The notes under the pieces were generated by a model that was not told the DNA's origin, did not search any database, and worked only from the letters and a program-made list of their open reading frames with translations. A program made the position numbers and the translations under genes. Shown here one piece after another: positions 40,934 to 51,600 of a stretch of DNA of 64,000 bases. Within the stretch, counting starts at the first letter, position 1; each line of letters opens with the position of its first letter. The DNA comes from Patagioenas fasciata (Eukaryota; Chordata; Aves; Columbiformes; Columbidae), in the NCBI RefSeq assembly GCF_037038585.1, contig NC_092521.1, positions 50,042,398-50,106,397 of the forward strand. The letters run 5' to 3'.

Positions 40934-41412
40934 CTACCCTGTGGTACTATAACTTCCTGCGAGAGCATTGATACCTGTGCACTTGTCACCATCTGGTGAG
41001 CCTTTCTTTGCAGACATCACGTCATCCAGGGGGATGGCAACAAAGAAAACACTGGGGGTGCATGGCATAGCTGCGGTTTCCTCTGCCAGATCTGGTTCCT
41101 CATCAGCTGGCCAGGCAACAGGGACTGGGACTACAGTGAGTCTCTTCCTAGCACCTGCATCTTGTGGTGTCAACATAGTGTGGCCAGGGTGAGGTTTCCA
41201 GTCCTGTGTGTTGTGAATATGAGAGCCCACTAAAATGAAAGGTGGAGCATTTTCCCTCTTGCATGCTTCTTGCATCACATAAATTGGAGCAGAAACAGCA
41301 GCTCCAGCATGAGGAAGGGAGTGTGGTGATTTTTGGCTCAAGTCAGTTAGGCAGTAAAGGGTCCACACATGACAATGTGGCGGTAGCTGTCCTGCTTCAC
41401 TTGATGCCATGG
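40934..41412 (-). CDS. CABYR: CABYR alternative 3' coding exon B (predicted)
   Basis: A 479-nt open frame preceded by the acceptor ATCTTTGTAG and ending in TAG at 40934-40936. Its phase (1) matches the CABYR exon 2 donor exactly, so skipping exon A would give a 226-residue product with the RIIa-like domain fused to this tail. The tail contains SAPIYVMQEACKRENAPPFI followed by LVGSHIHNT, and near the end VFFVAIPLDDVMSAKKGSP. Mammalian CABYR is described as having two coding regions used alternatively, and the position fits the second. I did not recognise the sequence itself with certainty, so the assignment rests on phase, splice sites, open frame and position. Confidence 0.65.
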
Positions 41413-41980
41413 CTACAAAGATAAAAATAAGAGTGCTGGTATCAGGAGCAGTGAATTCCAGTCATATTGTAAATCTTTATGTATGTCTAAACCAAACATA
41501 CCTACACTTGGTAAAGGCATGTTTGTTAGAGAAGAGAGCTAGGATGGCAAATGCTTGTTGGTATGTGACTGACAAACACATGCAGCTTAGAAAAAGTAAA
41601 ACCCAGCTCTTCTGGGTACGTGTTTGTCTGATATTTCTGAAACTGAAGTTTGTCAAACTCCCCTAACAGTTTAGCTTGCTTTTTCTTTAAATCTGCCTAA
41701 GCTCAGCTCTCTTCTGCAAGATGCTTTTCTGAGACCTCACAGCTGTCCTACTTCTGGGGCCTGGGATTCTGCAATACCAGGGAGACTCAGGGCAGGGGAG
41801 CCCCACCACAGAGGGTTTCTCCACCATGGAGGGTTTCTCCAGCTGGGCAAGGGATGAGCTGGGCATATGTCACCCCACAGAAAAGGTGCTGGTGAGGAAG
41901 ATGAGCACCAGGTCTTTCACTGTTTGTGGAACTGATGATGACTAGTGCTCAGCCTGCTCAGCCCAGCTGCAGAAACTCAC

Positions 41981-42287
41981 CAAGCTCAAGACAGCACAGG
42001 CAACCACCACCACCACCACTTTCTTTTTCTAAATGGAAAACTTTGTCCAGCACCTTGTTTTGAGTAAGACCATTTGGCATCAGTGGGCACCTGTCCATCT
42101 GCATATTTGCCCACAGGACTCCTGCCCAGAGCCAGTCACATCGCCTGGAACAGATGGCAGAGAGATCCAATGTGTGCACTGTGGCCAAGCAGACCATGCT
42201 GGTACAGTAGTTTCTCAGAAGCCACCTCCACCCTGCATTGCACTGACATAGGTGCTCTTCCATTTGATCACTGCAGGAGCTGCAGAG
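41981..42287 (-). other. Possible non-coding or spurious CABYR exon
   Basis: The minus strand has an acceptor (TTTTCCAG, exon from 42287) and a donor (GTGAGT after 41981). In the phase supplied by CABYR exon 2 it hits TGA after six codons. It could be a 3' UTR exon joined to exon A, but nothing else supports it. It contains a (CCA)n tract at about 42002-42019. Confidence 0.25.
42002..42019. repeat. (CCA)n microsatellite
   Basis: Six CCA/ACC units on the plus strand downstream of CABYR exon A. Confidence 0.85.
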
Positions 42288-42343
42288 CTGGAAAAGGCAG
42301 ATGACACAAAGACCCAGACTTTCTTACCTGGAAAGACATCTGC

Positions 42344-43278
42344 TTAGGCTGTAGATTCTATTCTCTCAGGCTGGTACTTGAAATCATCAGCAGATGATGT
42401 AGCACTTGAGCCCTGTCTTGCATCTAAAGGCTGCTTAATCTTTAAGAGACAAGTTGTTTGGTCTACTGTGCAGATGATTATTTTCTGTGGAAACTGCTCT
42501 ACATAAGGTGGAATCTCTGCATCAGTAATCCGCTCAGCATTCAAATACAGTGATACAACCCCGGTGGTTGACGTAACCTCAGCTTCACTGCAGGAAGGCA
42601 TGGCCTGCAACACTTCTTTAGGAGCATGTGGTGATGGTGGTAGTGGTGAAGGAGGTGATGGTTCTTCCCCCAAGAGGACTGAGGAAGCTTGATTTACATA
42701 ATTTGTTGAGACTCGAGCCTGTCTGTCTGAGGAAACTAGTTCTCCAGCCATGGAGGCCTGACTCCACGCTTTTGGTTGTGACCTAACACCTTCTACAGAA
42801 GCCTCAGCTACTGGTAAAGTAGAAGCATCTCCAGCAGCACCTTCTACTGGTATAAATGCATTCTCTGAGGTCTGAGAATCTTCATAAAGACTCTGCACAC
42901 TGATTGCCACATCCCTCAAAGAATAAAGAGAATCAGTGTTACCTAGCACATGGGCAGCAAGCTGTGCAGGCTCAGCAGGGACATACATCAGTTCAGGTCC
43001 CTCAGCGGATGGAGTTCCAGCAAGTCCCTCATCTGATGGAACTTGAGCAGTTCCCTCAGCAGGTGGAGCTCCAGCAGGTCCAATGGAGGATGTGCTTTTT
43101 GCAGTGAAACTGGCAACTGATGGGTATTGAGTTACTTTAGAGCTACATTCAGTCTCAAAGTCCTCAAGGAGCTGATCTTCCTCTGTTTCAGTACCCTTGT
43201 CCTGTTGCCTGGGCTCCCCAGGAAATAATGTCTCCATGTCATCCAATGTCTGATCTTGCATTCCCCCATTCCCATTTT
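42344..43278 (-). CDS. CABYR: CABYR large coding exon A
   Basis: Acceptor TTCTTTGCAG. Starts in phase 1 with [20 protein letters not shown] and ends at TAA (42344-42346). Contains the CABYR-conserved block [24 protein letters not shown] proline repeats and [17 protein letters not shown], comparable to the human EQLPEQIVI segment. It corresponds to the first of the two coding regions described for mammalian CABYR. A splice donor (CAG then GTAAGA) follows the stop by 16 nt. Confidence 0.93.
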
Positions 43279-45663
43279 CTGCAAAGAAAGAAGAACATAA
43301 TGGCAATACATGAGCACCTGGTTCCATTTAAATAAAATTAAGAGTGATTTCAGCATCAATTCAATTAAATGCTCTACAGCACATTTATGAGGCTTCCCAG
43401 GTTGCAGAGATGGAATAATTTAAGGAGAGGGTTTGCTGCTTGCCTGTTCATAAGGGGAAAGAAAATTCAGAAAGCAGTGGTACATCTTCAGAACCTAGGA
43501 AGACTTAACTATATTTCTGGTCCTGCAGTGATGGCTACATTCCTATCTACTGCCCACCAACACTGCTACACTTATGGGTTAAAAGATTAAACCTTTGACA
43601 TTAAGCACATGAGATAAGCCAGCTAGAACACCATGGCTCCTCTTTGCAACACCTCAGAACTCTTGGGATCCATGATGCAGAGATGGCAGCATTTTAGCTT
43701 CCTCAAGAAAGAATTCTGATGAGTTGAACTGACAGGTATCCAAATGAAGAACAGGGTAAAAGACATGAACAAGTTTTAGATACAGGGTAAAAAACCGCTT
43801 CTAGATGAGTTATCAAGGGAGGAACACGAGTACACATGGGATCAAAATGGTGTTCCATCAGGGAAGTTACGTGACATATCAGTAGGGCATGGACAACACA
43901 GCGACAAAGTGGTCTATAAGGAGAAAAGGTGCAAGAGGGACCTGTGCTGGAGCTCAGTGAACGTGCAGGGGTCAGTTCACAATCGCATCAAAAAAACACT
44001 GCCATATTCAGACAGAAAATTTCTGTGTTAAACAGCCACGCTCCATCATATTTGAAAAGTCACAGCAGCCGGGCAAAGCCCCCGGTGACTAGAGAAAAGG
44101 GAATATCACACCCACATTTTAAAAAAGGTAATAAGGAGGACTCTGGGAACTGCCATCAGCATCACCTCTGTGCCTGGTAAGATCATGGGACAGATCCTCC
44201 TGGAAGATATATTGAAATATACAAAAGGGAAGGAGATAAAAGCCAGCCAGCATGGCTTTGCCAAGGGCAAATCACCTGACTAATGTAGTAGCCTTCTATG
44301 ATGGAGTGACAGCATTGGTGGACACAGTAGGAGGTGTGGATGCCATCTACCTGGACTTCTGTAAGGCCACTGATACGGTCTCCTACAAAATGCTGGTCAC
44401 CAAATAGGAGATGAGTTTGATGGATGCACTGTCGATGGTTAAGGAATTGGTTGGATGGCTGTGTCCAAAGAGTTGCAGGTGATATTCTAGAGGGAAGCGA
44501 TGTCATCCAGAGCCCTGAGGAGTGGGCCTATGAGAACATTATGAAATTCAGCAAGGCCAAGTGCAAGGTCCTGCACCTGGGCCGGAGCAACCCCCAGTAT
44601 CAATACAGGCTGGAGGATGAAGGGATTGAGAGCAGCCCTGCTGAGAAGGACTTGGGGGTACTGGTGGATGAAAAACTGGACAAGAGCTGGCAAGGTGCGC
44701 TCACAGCCCAGAAGGCCAACTGTATCCTGGGCAGCATCAAAAGCAGCGTGGCCAGCAGGTTGAGGGAGGTGATTCTGCCCCTCTGCTCTGCTCTGGTGAG
44801 ACCCCACCTGGAGTTCTGCATCCATCTCTAGAGCCCTCAGTACAGGAAAGACATGGACCTGTTGGAGAGGGGCCAGAGGAGGTCATGAAAATGATCAGAG
44901 GGCTGGAACACCTCTCCTGTGAGGACAGGCTGAGAGAGTTGGGGTTGTTCAGCCTGGAGAAGAGAAAGCTCCAGGCAGACCTTATTGCAGCCTTTCAGTA
45001 CTTAAGGGGGCTTTAAGAAAGACAGAGAGAGAGATACAGTATCTATTTGCAAAAAGTGGATAAGGGTGAAGTTGCTATCTGTTTTGGGGGTGACAAACTG
45101 CACTTCAATATCCTAAAATGAAAATTACCAAAGGCATCCTGGCTCCTGTATGCTCAAGGAAAAAGTACAGAAGCCCAGGGGAGTAATTCTTCCCACACTA
45201 AACAGAAGCAAGTGCTTGATGAAGGTTAACGTCTCTTCAATAGCCCAGAGCCCATGTGCCTCTTTCTCATTATTAGATATGGATGGGATGCAGCCCATGA
45301 TAAGTGAAAACTACTTGCACCCATTCACACACTGTCTCAAAATATCTTAAAAGAACGAACAGAAACTATCTTACCGCTACCGAAGTCCAAATTTTCAACC
45401 AGCATTGTTATGTCCATACTTGGATTCTCTGAAAACAGAAACAGGAATTAAGCTGGAGTAGGACAGGACTCTCAAACGGCTCAGGTATTTGGATGAAACA
45501 CTGGTAGGAACAAACCTTTCTGAAAGGTGACGAGCTCTTTGAAATAGAGAGCAAAAAACCGAATAAGGTCATCGGGGTTGCTTTCGATGACAGCCCGGCT
45601 CACTCCCTCAAGCAGGGTCTTGAGGCCGTGCGGAACAACCACTTCAGCCTTCGCAGACTGCAT
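42344..45663 (-). CDS. CABYR: CABYR, calcium-binding tyrosine-phosphorylation-regulated protein (3-exon form, 378 aa)
   Basis: A sperm flagellar fibrous-sheath protein that in mammals binds calcium after tyrosine phosphorylation during capacitation and docks to AKAPs through an RIIa-like domain (family knowledge). Coding exons on the minus strand: 45663-45516, 45428-45375 and 43278-42344. They join in phase as 1137 nt, 378 codons plus TAA. The start [20 protein letters not shown] aligns with the human N-terminus as I recall it. The RIIa-like helix pair is at residues 9-47. Near residue 150 the conserved block [15 protein letters not shown] appears, and the C-terminus ends in ESTA like the human protein. 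Between them are low-complexity Pro/Ala/Ser/Glu stretches with short PSxEG-type repeats. Human CABYR is about 490 residues, so this form is shorter. The gene is convergent with OSBPL1A and downstream of TTC39C. Confidence 0.94.
43279..45374 (-). other. CABYR: CABYR intron with CR1 insertion
   Basis: About 2.1 kb between exon 2 and exon A. It carries the longest CR1 piece of the window in antisense orientation to CABYR (44060-45020). Confidence 0.8.
44060..45020 (+). repeat. CR1 LINE, ORF2 C-terminal remnant with internal deletion
   Basis: Frames in sequence read [29 protein letters not shown], then after a gap [32 protein letters not shown] and [14 protein letters not shown], all hallmark CR1 reverse-transcriptase and downstream blocks. 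Frame changes and stops break it. The segment around the catalytic ADD box is absent: near 44480 the text jumps from the NWLDG block to sequence just before the EEWA block. The 3' tail is not recognisable past 45020. Inactive. Confidence 0.88.
45375..45428 (-). CDS. CABYR: CABYR exon 2 (small)
   Basis: Acceptor GTTTTCAG and donor GTAAGA; 54 nt, phase 1 to phase 1. Encodes [17 protein letters not shown], which corresponds to the human segment containing TTMDIKDLVKQF. Confidence 0.9.
45516..45663 (-). CDS. CABYR: CABYR exon: start codon and RIIa-like domain
   Basis: Encodes [20 protein letters not shown] and continues to [12 protein letters not shown], the dimerisation/docking fold shared with PKA regulatory subunits. 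The exon probably begins at 45697 after an acceptor reading TGTACAG. The upstream ATG at 45697-45695 is out of frame and would give a short uORF, so 45663 is taken as the start. The donor is GTTTGT, weaker than consensus. Confidence 0.94.
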
Positions 45664-45697
45664 CTTTGCCCGCTCCAGCTGCTTTATGGCTTCTCAT

Positions 45698-48600
45698 CTG
45701 TACAAACACAACCCCTGGGCTGAGCATCCACCCTGTCACAGCATGAAGTGTCCCACACCCACTGCGTGACTGCAGCTGCTTATCCCTTGCTGTGACATCT
45801 GTAACCCCAAACGCTCCTTCCCAAGAGCTCCTTGCAGTTAAAGGGGGTATTTACCACTTGCAGTGACCAAACCCTTCACTCCTCTGCACCTTCATGCAGC
45901 AGGAGGCAGGGTCAGAGGGACCAGCCAACCCACGAACCACAGTGTGAATTCAAACCTGAGGCCATGAATTCCCTTTTTTTCCCCCAAGATAAAACCCACC
46001 AAACCACCTGGCAATGGGCCAGAAAAGCCACTTGTGTTCAGGCTAAGGGTTTACAGGACACTTCTTCCTCCCTTCTCCACCTTCCTCCCTTCCATCCCTG
46101 ATACCTGCTGCAGCCCAGGGCCACCACCTGTCGGAGCGTGAGGTCACAGTGCCCCTATGTCACCAGCACAGCACTGAGGTTCACAGCCCCCAGTCTCTGT
46201 GCTGCAGCGTTTACTGTTTGTCAGCTGAAAAAAGGATTTCAGGATGGAGTGGGAGGCAAAGGACTTTGCGGGCAGCAAGGGCTTTGCTCCCACAATGAAC
46301 ACCTCGGTGCTCATCACCACACAAGAATTGGTGCGTTTAACGCACACGACCATTTGAGCACAACTCTAGTTATAACTAAACACTTTTAATGATATATTTT
46401 GAGACGGCGGTACGGTGCCTTGGCTGCTGCCACTCAGGACAAGCAGCACAAGGGCTGTGAGGGCAAGGGTGAGCACCCATGGGTGCTGCCTGCCCCGGGG
46501 GAGCTGCTGCCTTCCCTCCCCTCCCACACTACTGTGAAACTGTGCCTGCTTTCTGCCAGACTTGCCTTCAAGCACATAACCAGCGCAGGCAGAACCCCTC
46601 TGAGCAATTGTTTTGGCTTTGCTGAAACACCAGTTTTCCTCACCAGCAACAGGCAGCCAAGGACAGAGCAGTTTCTCCCTGGCACAAGAAGAGTGTGGCT
46701 TTGTGCTCAGCCTCAGGTTATGATGACTTCATGCAATCCAACGCTGCAACCTGCAGAAAGGCCACAGCCCTCCCACCTGCCAGCCATGGGTGCACAGCCC
46801 CATCCCCCAGCTCACAGCCTGGCCTTTTAACCTAAGTGATGTACAACACCCAAAGGATTTAAACTGATGTAAGTCTGCAAAATATAGCCCCTGAGAAGGG
46901 ATGTTCTGTGGGAACCTCTAGCAGGAGCTCAGAGAACACGTTTGAGGGCTGTAACCCCTTCAGCCACAGCAGCTACACCCAAAGAGGAACCAGATTGTTC
47001 CTCAACACGGCTCCATTCATATTGCAAAACCTCATGACTGCAAGGGCAAAACTGGAGACAAACCTCAAGAGCCCCAGTGACAGCATTTGCTTTCCAGTAC
47101 ACATTTTCAGTGGATACACAAAAGATCATTTTTTGTTCTGATAACACGAAGACAAAAAAGGTGACTGTATAGTGCTATGTTTTCAAGGTTACCACTAACC
47201 GGGTTTCTGAGGATCATGAAGGCAGGATAAATGGGGTCATGCCATGATGAGGAGTCTGCTGTGGCATAAAAACTTCTATCCACCAACAATGCTACAGAGT
47301 GTTCTTCATGAAGGCTAGAAAAATCATCTACTTACCTGCTCCTGCATTCCTGGATGTCTGCATCCTTACAAAAACCTGAGGTGAATCCCAGAAGCACCAC
47401 AGATTTAAGACTCAAGTGTCACTGCTGCTGAAGCGTTTAGCCTATCTACAACAGCTTCCTTTAATAAATAACAGATTCATAATGGTTCATTCAAAATTAA
47501 TGGAATATTTTAGTTAGTTCACAGGAAAGTATGTTAATGGTAAACTCACCAAAAAATGCTTCTTCCAGAAAAGAATCCTTAGAAAGTAGCTTCTCATTAC
47601 TAAATCATCTCACAATGGAGCATCAGTCCTGGATAGTGACAACACAGATCATGATATAGAAAAAGTGAAATATGAATATGCTATGACTTAAGGAATTAGG
47701 AAAAATAGCCTTGCTATATAAAGAATAAGACATACTTCAAGAATGTATATATGAAGACTAGAAAATGTATCGTTTCTAGAGTCAGGACAGTAATCTGAAG
47801 TCTAGATTTCTGTAGGGAGAACATACAGAAGCAACAAGACTTCATAAAGGCGTGAAGCTCACCTGTGTGCAAAGGCTGCAATGTGGTCAGGTCAGAAGAT
47901 AACTTGTAAATTTGCATCTTCTGAAAACTCTCGAAATTCTAGGAATGCAAAGCTCCGCACAGCAAAAGCTTCAAAGGTGTTTAAGGACAGATGTCATAAA
48001 CCACAGAAAAAATTAGCATCAGAGGTAAGCAAACAGCTCCTTAAATATTTAAAAAGGTTTCAGCCCCTGGCAGAAAATTAAGAAGAGCATACATGAGAAA
48101 GTACATCTGGAAACCCATTCACTGTGCTGGAACTTGAATGCTGTTTTCAGAAGCCATCTAGACTAAATCCATCATACGAAGTGTACCAGCTACTCTACCA
48201 AAATATGTTGCCCTTTGGCCCCAAACTGAAGAGACCACCAGCCTAAGAGCAGTTTGCCCAACTGAAGGTAATTACCTTGTCCCTCCCTCCATTCCCTCAT
48301 CTGCAGAAGTAATAGTTTCCAGATGATGTTAAAATTTTACCAGATATATATCAATTAATGGACAGTTCAGTGTATCAAGGTCTCAGATAAGCTGCCTTAT
48401 ATTTCTGCCATTAAAAAAAAAAAAAGAAATCAGTTCATTTATTAACTCTTCATTAGACGGTTTACAACAAGTTAATGAGTCACAGTAGTTTGAGGAGAGA
48501 TCATTTTTTTTCTCTAAATATGTAATCTTTTTCAAATCTTCAGCTAAACAGGCAGAAGAGGACATGCACCATCCTTATATTTCTGCCTGCCAGAACCTTC

Positions 48601-51600
48601 AGTAGAATTCTAAGTGAGGGTTTGCATTCATATTCAAAAATCTCCATGAAAACCTTCTTGCTGTTCCTACCACAGGTACAAAATGCTGGATTTAAGGTAC
48701 TTTTATGCGTATCTTGGACTGTCTCTCCACCTTCATCAGGGCCTTTGCTACAAGGGGCACCTGTGGAGAGAAGCGTATGTCCCAGGAGTACAATTACCTT
48801 TTTTCAATACAGTAAATACGTTGCTCTTAGTGAAAAACTGGCATGTGTTTGCTACATAAATGGATCTGCTCAGCCAGGTTTGACAATCTCTCCTCCCCCC
48901 TCCCCTCAAATATTCAACTCTAACACCCTTTTTTCTCTTAACCTCTTCACCTGGGAGCCTTTCTGGGCATCTTCTGCAGGTAAGCACAGCTTGCTAAAAA
49001 ACAGCTGAAAAAGACTGAAGACCAGTTGATCGTGCAAAACTAGTTGATTGGCTGATCAAATTGTCTACTGGAACACTGTCTTGGAAGAAGTTACATCAAA
49101 AGATGAGCAGCATGCAAAAAATAGGGGTAAGACAATTGAACATGAACTCCCTGCGGCTAAAACACTCTGGTGAAAACACAGTGGCTCTCTAGGTCATTAA
49201 AATCTTGGGTAATTAAGCAGAGAGGTTCTGAGCAGGAAGGCAACATGTAACCAATTCACACCTGGCCTGGTAATCTATGCTAGGTCCAGTTTTGCAGTCA
49301 AACTTACATTAAAAAAATGTGAAAAATAGAAATAGTCCAGTATATAACTCTAAAAAGCCTGCCTCATATTGATTTTCTTACCATCTCGTTTATATTTTGC
49401 CCACGCAAAAGAATGGTAACAGGCGACCTGAAGATTCTTTTTAATGCCTACACTGAGACATGGCAAAGAACGCAGCATGTGACACAGCAGAAGAAAATAC
49501 AAAGAGCTGCAGTGTCTGGAAACCAAAGCTGGAGACCTCCAGGTTCAGAAGAGTCGAGGGACTGGGTCCTTTCAGGTGTTGTCACCCCTCTGACCTTCCA
49601 CACCTCATTTGCTGGCATGTGCTCCCTTCTGCAAGCACTCAGGAGGATGCACGCAACGCCAGCAATCAAAAAACCCACCAAAAATGGAAGGTTTGCTGAG
49701 CAGCACAATATTTAAGTGTCATTCATTCAAGGTAAACAACCTTGAGTATACACGTGTCAGGGGTGGGGAAATCACTTTTTGCCATCTACTAACAATCACA
49801 CAATTTTACAACTGATCGATTGCAGAAGCTTCAGAGTTCAGAGGGAACAGATTCCCAATGTGGTGATTAAGGCAGGCCTTTTGTAAAATAATTCAATCTT
49901 TCCTGTGAACCTTGTGCATTGGCTACTTTCATACTAGAATTTGCTTTGGCATAAATTAAAAATATGATATACAGACAGGGATAATTCAGTGTAAAAACAA
50001 CACGTTCCCAGTGCTTTCTGAGTTTCTGTATAGAATAGTGTGTTTTAATTGGTTGTTGTTTGGAGGTGGGGGGGTGGTCAAAAAGAACGAGGACTGGACC
50101 TTGCCTGTGTATTTCCATCTTCTGGAATTCAACTTTTCTAAATAAAAGCAGTTTTTGTATCACTATTTTTTAGCTCACCGTAAAACATTAGAATACAAGA
50201 GACTACTGTATAACCATCTACTCAATCTGTAGTTAGCAGAAAAACAATTCCCCAGCCCTTTTTTTTTTCCCCCAAACTCCTAATTTATATAAATAATTTA
50301 TTGTACAGTTCCCTTCAGGATGAAGGGTTCAAGACAATAACCCCTGCACTTCTTGCTCCCCAAGCCCAGTGTGCCATTGGCCACCCATCTGCCTTAAGAG
50401 AGAGCCAAGTATAAATTTACTTCTTAACATTAGCTTTAATAACACTTGATGGTGATTGTGTAGTTTTTCACTAGAGTGATTGCTACTACTGTTAGCATTT
50501 TGTAATAAAAGGGAATTTGAGCGTAGTGGATGGGCTGTGCTGCTTTCCCTCCACCATCAGCAGCCCTGCAGCACCCCATAGATCCCTATCCTGACCTAAC
50601 ACATGCTCCTGGGCAAACTTCAGTCACGGAGCAATTTTTAAACGCGATTACGATCAATTGTTGGAACTGTTGTAAACTGAAAAGCAATTCAATGCAATAT
50701 TTGGGGAATTTTATTTAAGAATAAAGCATAACTAGAATATGAAACAAGCGTTCAGCATCAGAGAGAAGAAATTAAAGTGCTTGCTTTGGAGTAAATTAGA
50801 AACATTATTCAAAGGTGTAGGAATACAACAAATACAACTGCGTGTGGTTCTCTTTCTTTAATGAAGAACAGGTAAATTTGATGTCTTAAAACCGCATCTT
50901 AAACCTTGTTCACTCTACGGTTGATCTCAACATGACACATGTAACTCACTTTCAGAACCAGGAGACTATATTGGAAGAACAAAGGCTGAGGTAATTGCTG
51001 ACTAGAAAACTTGATTAGAGTCACTTGACATCCCAGAAGTTTTCCCAATACTTGATATCATCTTGTTCAAGAGGCCACCAACTAAAAGACAGATTTTGAG
51101 GAGCAAGGGAACAAAACTCAAGTCCACATTTCTTTTAATTTTACTCAGAAATATAAAAATGCAAGTTCTGTAAATTAACAACATTTACAGTACATCACAA
51201 TAAATATGCCACTTTGTGACATCTAAAAATTCTAGTTATTTATTTGTAATGAGTCATATTGAGATAAAAACTGCATCAACATCAACAAAAATACCTGACC
51301 CAGTAAAGATAGTCTTAACATATTAACTAGCAAGATGCATATTCCATTATTGCTATTAGACTGTGCCTCCGAGTTCCAAAGTATAAAAACTTATCCGTCT
51401 ACACAAAATACAGTTGAAATTTTTCTCATCACAGGCACAATCTAACATAAAAAATAATTGACATTTACAATGTAGGAGATTCTCCTACAAGGGGAGGAAA
51501 AAAAATAATTAACACAGAAACGGACAGTTCTATTTCAGTGATGACTCGCTAAATCCACAGAAAAGCTGCATTTTGCACAGAGCTAAACTGTTATATGAAT

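Noticed and set aside
41958-42263. 101-residue minus-strand open frame downstream of CABYR exon A
   Set aside because: Its frame does not match the CABYR splice phase, the composition (Cys/Trp-rich, Gly run from a CCA repeat) is not protein-like, and the in-phase reading hits TGA at once.
46399-46830. 143-residue plus-strand open frame in GC-richer DNA upstream of CABYR
   Set aside because: A competing minus-strand frame overlaps it and no motif is recognised; the GC-rich composition alone lengthens chance frames.
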